Below, piece after piece: positions 1 to 11,899 of a stretch of DNA of 64,000 bases (position 1 is its first letter; each line of letters starts with the position of its first letter). The translations under genes were made by a program, and so were the position numbers. Origin of the DNA: Aporrectodea caliginosa (taxonomy: Eukaryota > Annelida > Clitellata > Crassiclitellata > Lumbricidae); NCBI GenBank assembly GCA_020284085.1, contig JACEVL010000143.1, positions 2,515,246 to 2,579,245 of the forward strand, in the 5' to 3' direction. The notes beneath the pieces were generated by a model, which did not search any database, was not told where the DNA came from, and was given only the letters and a program-made list of their open reading frames with translations.

Positions 1-316
1 AGGTCTGTCTGTCTGTCTGTGTGTCTGTGTGTGTCTGTGTGTTCCTGTGCGTCTGTCTTTGTGTTTGTCTGTGTGACAGTGTGTGTGTGTATGTGTGCTA
101 CTGTGTGCTTGTCTGTGTGTCTGTCTGTGTGTCTGTGCGCGCGTCTGTGTGTGTCCCAGTGTGTGTCTGTGTGTGTCTGCGTGTCTGTCTTTGTCTGTCT
201 GTATCTGTTTGTCTGTCTGTCCGTAACTCCGTATATGTGTCTGTCTGCGTATCTATCTCTGTGTGTCTCTGTGTCTGTCTATATCTGTGTCTGTCTGTCT
301 GTCTGTCCATAAACAA
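1..316. repeat. CTGT/TGTG-rich microsatellite
   Basis: Degenerate TCTG and TGTG tandem repeat. It is open in several frames on both strands only because the unit lacks stop codons, so it is not coding. Confidence 0.95.
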
Positions 317-330
317 GTTCTGTAGGTCGT

Positions 331-630
331 AGGATATACTGACTGCAGTAAGTGAAAGGCCTAACTCGATGTTCTCCGTAAGATAATGCTTAATAGGTCA
401 ATTATTATCAACGCCATCCGCCTGTACGCAATAAGGAAGGTCGATTTAACTGTTGATCAGAAGGCGTAGGCCTATATATACGTGGTACGCGCTATCACTA
501 TTATAACGGAACAGTAATTAGACGAATGTTGGTTGAAAGGCACACATATGACGATGTGCATTCTCTATAGGCCCTCATGTAGCACTTCAGTCTGCACGTG
601 AGGATGAGGACGTGATGATTACGACGATGA
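331..630. other. No recognisable feature
   Basis: Apparently unique AT-rich DNA; I see no gene or repeat in it. Confidence 0.5.
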
Positions 631-639
631 TGATGATAA

Positions 640-648
640 TACGATGAT

Positions 649-727
<79 letters not shown>

Positions 728-993
728 TTCTTTTCTTTTATTGAAGCGCCTGACAAACGCTCTGCGCTGTACATTTACATGTACATGTTATGACAATTGA
801 ACAATTCACAAGAACACAATTAAATGACAGAAGACATAAATCTTAACTACTAACAGAACAGACAGCCTGCAATACACGGCGCTATTGCCGCGCTAATAGC
901 ATCCTACAAAGCATATCCGCCCTACGGGACTCGAACTCGGTACCTCTCGCTCTCTACGCCAGATGTTATCCAATGCGCTATTGGGCCCCCGCT
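640..993 (-). mobile_element. tRNA-derived SINE with (TAA)n tail
   Basis: On the minus strand a tRNA-like head at about 905-993 has a box A-like segment (TAGCGCATTGGATA) and a box B-like segment (GAGTTCGAGTCCC). A body containing GTCTTCTGTCATTT and GGCGCTTCAATAAA follows, then an (ATT)n tail, read as (TAA)n on the plus strand at 648-726. The same body occurs at 10395-10640, 8996-9120, 44100-44245 and 53360-53540. The head lacks a pairing acceptor stem, so it is a retroposon rather than a tRNA gene. Confidence 0.8.
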
Positions 994-999
994 ATAGTG

Positions 1000-1267
<268 letters not shown>

Positions 1268-1369
1268 TAGTATCGTCATACGATACACCGATACATACAT
1301 GAAATGATGCAGGTAGGTATTTGTACATATGAACTGAGCCTTTCAAGAGCATCTGTCCTGCAAAAGGGC

Positions 1370-1620
1370 ATACAGAGAGACAGAAAGACAGAGAGACTGA
1401 AAGACAGAGACCTGCAGAGAGACAGACAGAGAGACAGAAAGACAGAGACAGAAAGACAGAGAGACAGAAAGGCAGAGAGACAGAAAGACAGAGAGACAGA
1501 AAGACAGAGACAGAAAGACAGAGAGACAGAAAGGCAGAGAGACAGAAAGACAGAGACACAGAAAGACAGAGACACAGAAACCGATAGAGAGACAGAGCCA
1601 GACAGACAGAAAGATATAGA
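1370..1620. repeat. GACAGAAA/GACAGAGA microsatellite
   Basis: Purine-strand tandem repeat of 8-10 bp units (AGAGACAGAAAGAC). Confidence 0.95.
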
Positions 1621-1649
1621 GAGACACATGGCCGAACAGACCGACAAAC

Positions 1650-2050
1650 AACATGTTTAGACAGCATTTCCAAAGGCAATTGTTCTGCTTGCGACCTTCG
1701 CAACACAAAACTTGCACGCTTGAAAGGCAACCGCTGTGAGCCGAAAACAGGCCAAGCATGCAGGTAAGACAACAGACATACTAAAAGACACATCCACACT
1801 GACAGTGGGACCGAGGAACGGATGAAAGGAAGGTGTTCTCATGTTCCGAATCCCACTCAGGCTGCGTCACCTCTGACGTATAATACTCACCTGCCCACGT
1901 GGTCAGGTAGAGTAGTCAATGTGTTCACCTGTACAGGTGTCGTGCATGGGCTTTTGTAGTCGAATGTATTTGTGTAGTTTTTAGACCTGACGAAGGGTTA
2001 AGATATGTGGACAAACACCATGCGGGCCTAAATAGACCTATTTTTACAGG
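1650..2050. other. No recognisable feature
   Basis: Apparently unique sequence; no supported exon or repeat. A short (CATA)n stretch begins near 2080. Confidence 0.4.
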
Positions 2051-2105
2051 CACAACATGCATGCATACATGATACATGCATGCATGCATACATACATACA
2101 TACAT

Positions 2106-4131
2106 TAGGGTGGTTCACAAAAACAAAGTTCACGCTAGAAACCGGGGCACCCTCTCAGTTTGTTAGACCTGTCAATAGTATTATTGATATAAAATTTCAG
2201 CATCTTATTCCAGCTGGAAGATGGTGCTCAATGACATAGAAATATTACCATATAGTAGCATTAGCGGTAAATCTTGATGTCGTATAACTTGGTCAACAAA
2301 CCAACATTTGTCATGGAGATGAGATTCAACTAGTTTCTGTTGTGTTTTACTTACTTACTTACTTACTTATTTACTTACTTACTTACTTACTTACTACTTA
2401 CTTACTTCTTACTTACGCTTACTTACTTACTTGCATTTACTTAGAATACTACTAATAATTTACTTACTGGTATTTTGAACAAAGTGTAAAGTTCTTGTTG
2501 AAGGTCATGGTGACTACTTTCTGTGTTTTTGGCAGACATATTTTCATAAGTGAATTTTCAAATTTACCATTATTTTGCCAATGAAATTTAAGAACTCATA
2601 TTTAACACTTTAACTTTTCGGTGTGCCGAAATTAGCCTGTGGGAGAGGAAACAATGAATCCATTGCCAGTCATAATCTTCTGGAGCTGTGGAAACTCACT
2701 GACAAGGTTCAAACCTTGAGCTTTGATATCTGTCAACACTGAGCTCTTCAACGGAGTGTGCATTCTGCTGCAAGACAAGATAGGTCGAGAGCTCCTGTGG
2801 TTGGCCTGCCGCCACCATGTGATGATTTTAGTATTCACCTTGTGCTGCGGTCCATCGAATTAACCACATATTCCAATCTTCCAGACATATAAAGTTGCTT
2901 GGGAAAGTGTGATACAGGACTGAATGTCATATCCGGCACTGAACCCTATCATGAAACAGCACTCAATTTTCTCAAGAAGTTTACTGAAAGAAAATAAGAT
3001 TAAGAGATCAGAGATGACTACCAAGTACTCATTGAGCTGCAAATGGTTGTCTTGGAAGTTGGCCTTCAATAATTCACTGGAGAGCCCCTAGGCCAATTCA
3101 GCATGCAAGTTGGATGGCCAAGTTACTGTATGCCATCAAAATCTACCCTTTTCGTGATCAACGTGATGTATTCAATCTCATGAAGAAGAAAGAAACTCAT
3201 ATTCATCGATTTGTGCAGCTTCGTTGCCCTTCTTTACACACAAGCATGGACCAAGGACTCACTTTCTGCAGAAGCTCCAGGACAAGTTCTGTCACTTTGG
3301 ATTAATCTAGGAAAATATGAGTCAGTTGACCCCGAGATCAGCGTTGCTGCCAGTAAGGCCCTAGAAACCACTAATATTGTTCACAGAGTAACTGCAAAGC
3401 CTGGTGAAAGGAAGGTGAGAGGTGATGCTGCGGTCACACATGAAGATTATTGACTACTTTCTTACACTTCCACAGGAGAAATGGATCGAGAATGAGGATT
3501 GCAAACAAGGTAGAGAGAGAATTCAGCAGTTGAGAGTGGTGAACGACACGGCTCAGAGGTGTGTGAAGTTGTTCGAGGAATTCAACCGACTCATCACAAT
3601 AATGAAGAAGAAAAGCAGTGTCTTTGCAAGTGGTCGTGGCAAATAGGAATGCTATTTGCCTCACAACAACAAAGAAGTCTGTTGTTGACGCAGTACTGGC
3701 AGTTTCTAGACTCTAAGACTGTAGCAGGTGTTGAAGTCATTAAACCGGAACAATCGACATTCATGGTCTGAACGATGTGTTTTTGTTTTATTTTTGGACA
3801 TTTCCAATTCTTCAAACCTACTTAAATTTTACAGTTCAACCTGACTAACTGTTCTACTATCACATGTGTTGTCAAATTACAGTAAAATTTCATTTATTGT
3901 GAAATAAAATACATTCGTACGGGAATGTATGCTCGACGCATTCATTTCCACAATTAGTGTCCTTTTATCGGTATCAGGCAAAGTGACACAGTCCGTGAGC
4001 ACCGTCTTCCAGTTGGAATTGAAAGCTGAAATTTTGTCTAAATAATACTATTGATAGGTCTAACAAACTGAGAGGGTGCCCTGGTTTCTAGCTTGCACTT
4101 TGTTTTTGACCATGCATCTGTGAACCACCTA
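2106..4131 (+). mobile_element. 2.0-kb DNA transposon, long TIRs, broken transposase
   Basis: The ends are inverted repeats of about 130 bp: 2106-2235 starts TAGGGTGGTTCAC, and 3998-4131 ends GTGAACCACCTA. Shared internal blocks include GGGCACCCTCTCAGTTTGTT and, more loosely, GGAAGATGGTGCTCA. The element sits inside a (CATA)n microsatellite on both sides. Its interior has degenerate plus-strand coding DNA: frames at 3211-3453 and 3422-3646 read like a transposase-type protein (VVNDTAQRCVKLFEEFN), then shift frame near 3590, where NNEEEKQC continues in another frame. A VND-x-AERG-x-x-L motif occurs in transposase-like proteins I remember, but I cannot name the superfamily. An (ACTT)n tract at 2343-2440 lies inside the left end. 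Confidence 0.8.
3211..3700 (+). pseudogene. Decayed transposase-like coding remnant
   Basis: Two overlapping plus-strand frames, about 80 and 74 codons, end in premature stops and continue across a frameshift. Residues such as WIENEDCKQGRERIQQL followed by VVNDTAQR suggest a helical transposase-associated segment. Lying between long TIRs supports a transposon origin. The family is inferred, and no catalytic residues can be assigned. Confidence 0.5.
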
Positions 4132-4248
4132 ACATACATACATACATACATACATACATACATTTACAAACATACATACATACATACATACCTACATACA
4201 TACATACATACATACATACATACATACATACATACATACATACATACA

Positions 4249-4280
<32 letters not shown>

Positions 4281-4405
4281 CATACATGCATACATACATA
4301 CCTACATACATACATACATACATACATACATACATACATACATACATGCATACATGCATACATACATACATATATACATACATACATACATACATACATA
4401 CATAG
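4132..4405. repeat. (CATA)n microsatellite
   Basis: Nearly pure TACA repeat directly abutting the transposon end at 4131, with a little variation (CATGCATA, CCTA). Confidence 0.97.
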
Positions 4406-5270
4406 CTACAGTGGCGTATTGTTGTTTGTTTCCGAGCCCCAATAAAGAGTTGATGACTGCGCCCCTTTTAATTTTCTTGTTGACTTTTAATCGTTCTTGT
4501 CACAGCAGGCCTACAGTTTACCACTGAAAGCTAATTTGCGCCCCTTTGCTGAAGATTTTTTAATGTGCCTGTTATTAACTTAGTGCTAAATCTATAGTGA
4601 AAATGCTGCAAGCCTGCAACATAAATAAATACGAAGTAATAATTAATTTGATAACTTACAGTTATTTGACATAAATAGGCCTAAATACGAAGTCACAATT
4701 AATTTAATTACTTATAGTTATTTACCTGACACTAATCATTGCGTGTACAGATAGTAATGAAACGTTAATTGTATATTGTGTCTTTAGGCAGTTAATACTC
4801 ACTTTAGTAAGCATTATAAATATGTGCGTGGTGGACCGGTGGTTGTCAGAAGGGGCCTTTGGAAGGTAATCACACTAGTACCACAGCACCCGGGCCCGCA
4901 CTAAATTGAATGCGGACCTGGTCATCGGTACATGTACATGTATACAGGCACTAATTATTACGTTGCTAATTGATAATAACTTTGTAATTATAGCAGCCGA
5001 AGTTTTCGTCTGCATGCATGGGATAGCCATGACATATTGGTGCCGTGCTTGGTGTATACACTCATCACCGCATCAACCTTTTCGCCCTCGCTATTAAGTC
5101 TTACTCATCATGAAATTATGTGAAAAAGGCACGAAAGGCGGAAATTGAACGAGCAGACAGATTGTATAGGAAGGCGGAACTAGAACGTTTACCGAATAGG
5201 AAATATCTTTGCGACACTTCGTCTTCGAAGCTCGAGACCCGTACCACGTGACGAGGGTCTCACAGTAGAT
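4406..5270. other. Non-coding, with a 56-bp local duplication
   Basis: A block beginning AAATACGAAGT occurs at about 4627 and again at 4683, sharing AATTAATTT and AGTTATTT. No gene is seen in the rest. Confidence 0.55.
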
Positions 5271-5713
5271 CAGGGCCTCCACTACTTGGGATATTTCCCA
5301 AGATCTTGGGATTTGGGTGGTCGACTTGGGATCTGGGGATTTCGCATAACATTCTTGGGATTTTTTCTAAGGTCTACATACTAGTTTTTACTGTACTTTC
5401 CAACAGTGGCAGCAATTGAGATTAGAAAAAAACTCGCTCAGTGGGTCTGACTGAAAGAGGCTTATTGTTAGCTTATCTTTAAAACATTGTTATAATTTGC
5501 TAATTCAATGCTATGCTCCAGTTTTTTCTTTGCCAGTTCTTAGCTAGGCATTTTGTAATTTTTTAAATAATTGTGATTGTTAAAACGCATTTCATATTTC
5601 ATCACAACTTTTCCATGTCAGTAACTTGGGATTTTTTGGTACACTTTAGGCCAATATCTTGGGAATTTTGTTGGAAGATCTTGGGATTTCTTAAATGGAG
5701 AGTGGAAGCACTG
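5271..5713. mobile_element. hAT-like non-autonomous DNA element
   Basis: Starts CAGGGCCTCCACT and ends AGTGGAAGCACTG. The inverted termini continue into a shared CCCAAGATCTT block. The eight bases outside are CAGTAGAT and CATTAGGT (6 of 8 match), as expected for an old 8-bp hAT target duplication. The interior repeats CTTGGGATTT and has no transposase. Confidence 0.7.
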
Positions 5714-6590
5714 CATTAGGTGTTTACCGCAACAAACAACACTCAAGAAACGCGATTTTCGGACAGTAAATGGACCAAACTCATTAAAGACTAAATGGAT
5801 CGGTCTAGAGTTATTGCCTAATTCAAGTATTCGAGTCCTTACGACTCTGTTTTGGCCGTTTTTGAGCCGTTAAACGACGTCATTGCCTTTGCAACACCCG
5901 CTTTTCAACCTCTGTCACGTTGCGCCTGTAGCTATAGGCCCTATTGTTGTTTGCTCCGAGTATAATACCGGTCGGTTACTGAATCATGTCCTACCAATGA
6001 TAGAGCCATAAAAGGTTCAGTTCTGCTTACACAAACGGGAGTGATAAAGCCATTCTATAAGCTGGTGATAGACAGTATTATACGCCTAGTCTCTCCCTTT
6101 GAACTCTCCAAGTCTAAAAACCAAGGTCTGAGCTTGATCCTTCTGCAAATAAAAATTCCGTATCAAGCTTACATTCGCCTAGCTCTTCAATGAAGAAAAT
6201 TTTTGGTGATTCTATTGTGACCGAGTCGTGCATTTTTCATTCTTGGGCGTGTTCAGTGTTTGTAGAAATTTACCTATTTTGATCCAATGGCTTATGGTTG
6301 ACGTATATAGTATGATAATACGAATACTTTGGTGTCAAGTAGGCTACAAAACGAATAGAAGCAAGCACTTAGGTTTAATTGAATCAAGTAGGTCTTGCAC
6401 CAAGTCACCGTAAAAATATGGAGGTATCTGTTGAAGAGATAAGACTTGAATGAAGTGTGTTTTATCACCGACGATTACGCCATAGATAGAGCACATGCAA
6501 TCGGTTTGAACAGCTCTTCAGAAGCAGTGACGACACTGACGATAGATGTGAATCATGTGATATCTTGTCACTCATAATATTCGGTAGTAG
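5714..6590. other. Apparently unique non-coding DNA
   Basis: No recognisable repeat and no frame with gene-like composition. Confidence 0.4.
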
Positions 6591-6595
6591 GCCTA

Positions 6596-6703
6596 GTAGT
6601 AGTTTCAGTTTAACGACACTGTGTGATAACAAATAACTAGCTTCGGACCTTTATCCAGGCTTGGGACTGACACTGCCAGAGTACGAACAGTGGCGGAGTT
6701 TTA
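6596..6703 (-). mobile_element. Twister-core SINE, degenerate copy
   Basis: On the minus strand it reads AAAACTCCGCC, a small hairpin (ACTG/CAGT), then TGTCAGTCCCAAGCCTGGA and TAAAGG. The second conserved block (GGAGGAGGG in sister copies) is mutated. The tail GTGTCGTTAAACTGAAACT is intact. TAGGCCTA flanks both sides (6588-6595 and 6704-6711) and may be the target duplication, but this octamer is common here. Probably not ribozyme-competent. Confidence 0.75.
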
Positions 6704-6711
6704 TAGGCCTA

Positions 6712-7125
6712 ATATGCGGTAGCCTATTAATAGGCCTATTAAGTTTATATAAAATATTATACTACTACACACATCGCCGTATATAATAGCATACATGCGA
6801 ACGACTAATGGTTTACACTCAACGCTATAATAATATTATAGTAGGCCTACTAAAAATAATGGCGACCTAAATATAGTACTATTAGACAATAGGCGAGTTA
6901 CAGTTTATATTGGACAGTTTCGTTGCATTTTAGGAAGTCCATAAAGTATGCTTCTTCACGTGCTTCACACGTGAGCATGTACGTATTGTATTGTATTGTA
7001 TTGTATTGTATTTGAACACTTGTTATACAACGTATGTTGTATAATGTAGGCCTGCATATGTAGCCTATATGGTATGTGTTTACGTGTGTGTGTATGTAGC
7101 CAGTACATGTCAAGTAAGTAAGTAT
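6712..7125. other. AGGCCT-rich non-coding DNA with (ATTGT)n
   Basis: Several TAGGCCTA-like octamers and an (ATTGT)n run near 6984-7012. No gene seen. Confidence 0.5.
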
Positions 7126-7190
7126 ATCCTTTATTGAGAAGCACTAGCAAACGCACAGCACTGTACATGGCAAGATTAATACATTCAAAC
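7126..7190 (-). mobile_element. Short SINE tail fragment
   Basis: CTTTATTGAGAAGCAC and AACGCACAGCACTGTACATG resemble the 3' part of the SINE at 640-993 in the same orientation. Confidence 0.45.
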
Positions 7191-7515
7191 AAATAAACAA
7201 AAATTTATTTATATACAACCAAAGAATTGAATGAGAGGCTTTATTGTACATCAGAGGAACAAAGAGGAAGAAGAGCTAGGGCTAGTCATAGGGGAAAGCC
7301 GTTGTCTTATTGTTTCATTTGTTCTCATTCTCTTCTGATGGTTACAGAAATAAATGATTGATTGATTGATTGATGTATTGTATGGTATGCATGTAGGTCT
7401 ATACGTACATATGCAGCCTATGGTATGAATGTAGATATGTATGTACATATATGTATGTATGCACCTATGTATGTATATTATGTATCTGGACTTATTTGGA
7501 AGCGAGGAATCCAAA

Positions 7516-7797
7516 AATCTCCGATTTTCCGGCCAAGTCAATAGATTTTCCGGCCAAATCGATTGATTTTTCGGCCAAATCGATTGATTTTTCGGTCAAA
7601 TAGATTGATTTTTCGGCCAAATCTATTGATTTTTCGGCCAAATAGATTGATTTTCCGGACAAATCGATTGATTTTAGGGCCAAATCGATTGATTTTAGGG
7701 CCAAATCGATTGATTTTAGGGTCAAATCGATTGATTTTAGGGCTAAATCGATTGATTTTAGGGCCAAATCGATTGATTTTAGGGCCAAATCGAATAA
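7516..7797. repeat. 21-bp minisatellite, two subtypes
   Basis: About 13 tandem units of 21 bp around the core AAATCGATTGATTTT. The left half carries a CGGCC variant (TTTTTCGGCC), the right half an AGGGCC variant (TTTTAGGGCC). The unit is a multiple of three without stop codons in several frames, so both strands stay open (for example ALKSIDL on the minus strand). No upstream exon or initiation context supports translation. Confidence 0.95.
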
Positions 7798-8450
7798 AAC
7801 TCTTACGATAGGTTTTCATGAGCAGACGAGCGAAGCTGCTAACGACCGGATGGGTTACCAACCGGCAAAGCGCCCTTGAAGGCTATATATACCGAGGCTA
7901 AGCCGACAGACGCGGCCTTACCCTTGATCTAGAGTTTTATTCTGTCATTGTCAGATCTACCCAACGTAGTGTAGGCCTTATCTCTCATAATTATATTTTA
8001 CGTCCCGGACTGCACCAACGAAACGAAAAATCTCAGAAACGTAACAGTTAACGATTTAGGCCTACTGGTAAACAATTATGCAGAATAGCTGTTTAGGCCT
8101 ATAGGCCTAACGCTAGCAACACAGTTCGTTCACCTCTTGTATGTTTTCATTGCAAGGAACAATATAGTCTCAAGCTCAAGTACTTTAGAACTGAACTGAA
8201 GTTGCACTGTAGAGCAGTGCTACTCAAACTTTGGGCCACGGCCACCCGGTGCTTGTCCGAGAGTGATTGGCTACCGGGCCTCGAATGATAACCGGAATTC
8301 TGATCATAATCAAATAAAATACTTGAATATAATGTGTACAGACTTACTACAGAGTAAAACAAAAAATGAGAACACGATACAGTGTTTATAAACAGTTTTG
8401 AACAAAAAATTATGCAAGATGTGATCTATCAGAACAATAATACGCTATAC
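7798..8450. other. Non-coding; possible hAT end near 8215
   Basis: CAGTGCTACTCAAACTTTGG near 8215 resembles a hAT terminus, but no matching right end is visible. Nothing else recognised. Confidence 0.35.
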
Positions 8451-8452
8451 TG

Positions 8453-8510
8453 TCGATGATGATGACGATGACTGTATACTGTGATGATGATGATGATGAT
8501 GATGATGATA

Positions 8511-8581
<71 letters not shown>

Positions 8582-8865
8582 TTGATGATGACGACGACGC
8601 TGTACTATCGATCTATCTATGATTATGATGATGATGATAGTGATCATGATGATGATGACGCTATACTGATGATGATGACGATGATGATGATGATGATAAT
8701 GGTGATGATGATAATCATGATGATAATCATGATGATGATGATGATGATGACGCTATACTGCCGATGATGATGATGATAATAATGATGACAATGAGGATGA
8801 TAATGACAATGACGACGACGCTCTACTATCGATCTATCTATGATGATGGTGGTGATCATGATGAT

Positions 8866-8872
<7 letters not shown>
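8453..8872. repeat. GAT/GAC microsatellite with higher-order units
   Basis: Long (GAT)n interrupted by recurring blocks: GACGCTATACTG at about 8659 and 8750, and CTATCGATCTATCTATGAT at about 8604 and 8826. Confidence 0.9.
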
Positions 8873-9120
<248 letters not shown>

Positions 9121-9158
9121 TTGCAGCCATGCAAGGCGCAAGCATACACTGTGTATTT

Positions 9159-9209
9159 GGTCGATGGACCTTATTGAAGCCTGACAGGCTTCAATAAGGT
9201 CCATCGACC
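9159..9209. repeat. Perfect 51-nt palindrome
   Basis: Two perfectly complementary 25-nt arms (outer GGTCGATGG, inner GAAGCCTG) flank a single central A. It would fold into a complete hairpin. No feature in the window explains it. Confidence 0.95.
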
Positions 9210-9560
9210 CCAGTTCCCCTCTGCCGCCCGACATTGAGACTGTTCCAAATACGTAACAATTACCGGAACTGTTCCCCATTTTGTGAGTCAACATTTTCAT
9301 GTAAACAATTAAACACAATTTCGGGTTCACAGAGTTTCAGTCAACACGGATCCGTTTATGAGTATAGGTCCTATTCATACCCATGCCCTTCAATAACATG
9401 CACATACATGCTATAATACAGTTAAGAATACTGTGCGCTGGTAGGCCCTAATAGTTGTTCTATAGCACATGACAGATTACATCGAGCTGAGTCAAACGGA
9501 TTTGGTAAACCTACATGCGACCATCCTCATGAGATATGAGAATCGTCGTTACGATAGGAT
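9210..9560. other. No recognisable feature
   Basis: Apparently unique DNA without a supported gene. Confidence 0.4.
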
Positions 9561-9569
9561 ATGTTTTTG

Positions 9570-9575
9570 AACCTG

Positions 9576-9606
<31 letters not shown>

Positions 9607-9720
9607 ATGTGTATATATATTGAACATAGACACATAATATAATAAACACACACGTGCACACGTAATACATACATAATTATATATTTGTTTCTATGTATAT
9701 ATAGATATATGTTATAGGGT
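9570..9720. repeat. TA-rich microsatellite tract
   Basis: (TA)n near 9579-9625 plus TATATG variants downstream. Confidence 0.9.
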
Positions 9721-9839
9721 TATATTATTAATATAGGCTATACGAGATTATACAGTTGGTGTTATTTACATAACAACAAAGATGATTGTGAGAAAGAGAA
9801 AATGGTTTGTGCATCGTGCCTACGATACACAAACAATTC

Positions 9840-9960
9840 TTACTGTATCTGTCTTTCTCTCTGTATGTCTCTGTCTGTCTGTCTGTATGTGTCTCTGTGT
9901 CTCTGCGTTTCTGTGTCTCTGTGTCTGTCTCTCGTCTCTCTGTCTGTCTGTCTTTGTTTG
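9840..9960. repeat. CTGT microsatellite
   Basis: Degenerate TCTGTCTCTGTG repeat. Confidence 0.9.
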
Positions 9961-10394
9961 TGGGTGGGTTTATTTGTTTGTTTCCGTTCATTTGTATATT
10001 CTATATATGTATAGAAATAGACCGATGAGGAAACAACGACAATGAATAAGATATTTGAATAAACATGTAAACATGTTTATTGTTAAGGAGACGAAGATGT
10101 AGGCATATATAATTATTAATTTATTATCTATGCATGAAAGCCTGTATCTATATATAGACACTTAGCACAGTGCCTTTTTATAGCGCCTTTTTAGAACCTA
10201 TATAATATGATGATGAATTTCACGTATTTGGGATATTGATAGAAACGGTTAGTTTCAGTAGCTAATGCCAAGGTTTCAACGGGACTTGACTACTGCAATT
10301 CACTTCTCAGTTGTAGTTGCTGAAAGATTTGTGCTTCAAATGGTTAAAAACGTTCTTGCCTAAGTCATACATATAGGGAAGACGACCAAACAAC

Positions 10395-10640
10395 ATCGAT
10401 AGCGCATTGGATAACACACTGGCATAGAGAGTGAGAGGTACCGAGATCGAGCTCCGTAGGCGGACATGCTTTGTAGGCTGCTATTAGCGCCGTGTATTGC
10501 AGGCTGTCTGTTCTGTTGAGGCTAGTTAAGATTTATGTCTTCTGTCATTTGTGTTCTTGTGAATTGTTTCAGTTGCATAACCGGTTGCGGTTTCTCAACC
10601 GGATTGTTTCAATAAAGAATATTAATTAATTATTTAATTT
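10395..10640 (+). mobile_element. tRNA-derived SINE, near full length
   Basis: Head with TAGCGCATTGGATAACA and GGTACCGAGATCGAG, followed by GCTATTAGCGCCGTG, GTCTTCTGTCATTTG and the end CAATAAAG. Same family as 640-993. A variant 3' part contains AACCGGTTGCGGTTTCTC, also present at 44190-44225. Confidence 0.8.
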
Positions 10641-10707
10641 CAGTGAAGAAAGTTTATTAGCACGGTTCGCACATGGCGGGCACCCATTCAAAGCGCGGTG
10701 GTGTCAA

Positions 10708-11156
10708 GGGGCCGTCCATAAATGACATAGACGCAATTTTGGCCGATTTTTAACCCCCTCCCCTCGTCACACTTCGTAAAAGTAACACCCCTCTGAAAAT
10801 GACGTCACAAAGCTCTGACCCCCTAAAACCAAATTTACATGGCGAAGCAAAATGCTCCTTCATGAACAAATAGAAAGCATGAATATTTTAAAATTTAACG
10901 GTGACCAAATATTGAAATAATTAGAAAATTATTAATAATGGTGCCCGTATACATTAAAATAATTAAAAAATAATGAAAATTTAATCCTCAAAATTAGTGC
11001 TGTTATTAATAAAATTAAATTGTTGTTAATTGTTAAATTTAATAACATAGACCTGGTGTGACGTCACACTTCTCAGACCCCCACCCCATGTCACACATCG
11101 TCACAAATTTCTGACCCATCCCCCCTAGGTGCGTGAAGTCATTTATGGACGGCCCC
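10708..11156. mobile_element. Inverted-repeat MITE, GCCGTCC family, copy A
   Basis: Begins GGGGCCGTCCATAAATGAC and ends GTCATTTATGGACGGCCCC. Both ends carry C-rich blocks (ACCCCCTCCCC / ACCCCATGTCACA) and the middle is A+T-rich. Non-coding. Related by layout and terminus to 16422, 20641 and 50834; no clean target duplication here. Confidence 0.8.
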
Positions 11157-11202
11157 TGAAGGATTTCACCCGATCAATTCATCAGCAGTTACATGTACGT
11201 GT

Positions 11203-11440
11203 ATGCTAATTGTATCCAGAAGCATTGCCTATGTCGGCCCCTCCAGTTGGAACCATCTTCCGCATGAATTGCGTCTTGACCTCCTCAGCCTTTCTCTTCC
11301 TCTGTTTCGGAAACGCCTGAAGACTATCTTATTTGTTAGAGCCCTGGGTCGGGAGCGCCTCTCTGAATCTCTGAGTGGCGCTATACAAATGTTCAATTAC
11401 AATTATAATTACAATTGTGTATTATAGTCTATATGTGTTA
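11203..11440 (+). mobile_element. LINE 3' end (reverse transcriptase C-terminus + 3' UTR)
   Basis: A plus-strand frame encodes VGPSSWNHLPHELR then FRKRLKTILF, the typical C-terminal end of CR1/L2-type non-LTR retrotransposon polyproteins (established motif WNxLP...KxxLKTxLF). The 3' UTR carries GGGAGCGCCTCTCTGAAT and GGCGCTATACAAATG, then a short (TTACAA)n tail. 5'-truncated. Confidence 0.75.
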
Positions 11441-11559
11441 ATTATTTACTTTATCTTGTAACTGATATGGAGCCTTATTAGCCTATAGGCGTTTTGTATT
11501 CGAGGCTCCAGCCTATACGAGTTGCTCAGATAGCTGTGAGAATGACTCATTGTTTATTA

Positions 11560-11640
11560 GTCTTCCGTTTCTCTGTCTGTGTGTGTCTGTCTGCCTGCCT
11601 CTCTGTTTGTCTCTCTGTTTGTCTGTCTGTCTCATCCTAC
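11560..11640. repeat. CTGT microsatellite
   Basis: TCTGTCTGTGTG repeat. Confidence 0.85.
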
Positions 11641-11899
11641 CGGTGAGTCTTAAATTGTCATCGTCACAACAGTTAACCATCATCGTGTCATTATAATTTG
11701 TCGTAGGCTATTCATCTCAGCTTACCTATTGCAACATAATCAAATCTCATTATCGCCGTAATTAAAGTTATAAATTGCGCCGGTTTCATAGTGCTCCCCT
11801 CAAGGGGCCATAGGCTACATTTAATATGTAGGCCTATGCATGGAGGTGGAGAGGGCTAACTGAAATGCATGTATGCTGACGGTTTGGGTCTACTGATAA

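Noticed and set aside
905..993. tRNA gene on the minus strand
   Set aside because: SINE head; no pairing acceptor stem.
7516..7797. Regular repeat resembling a CRISPR array
   Set aside because: No unique spacers; continuous 21-bp tandem in a eukaryotic context.
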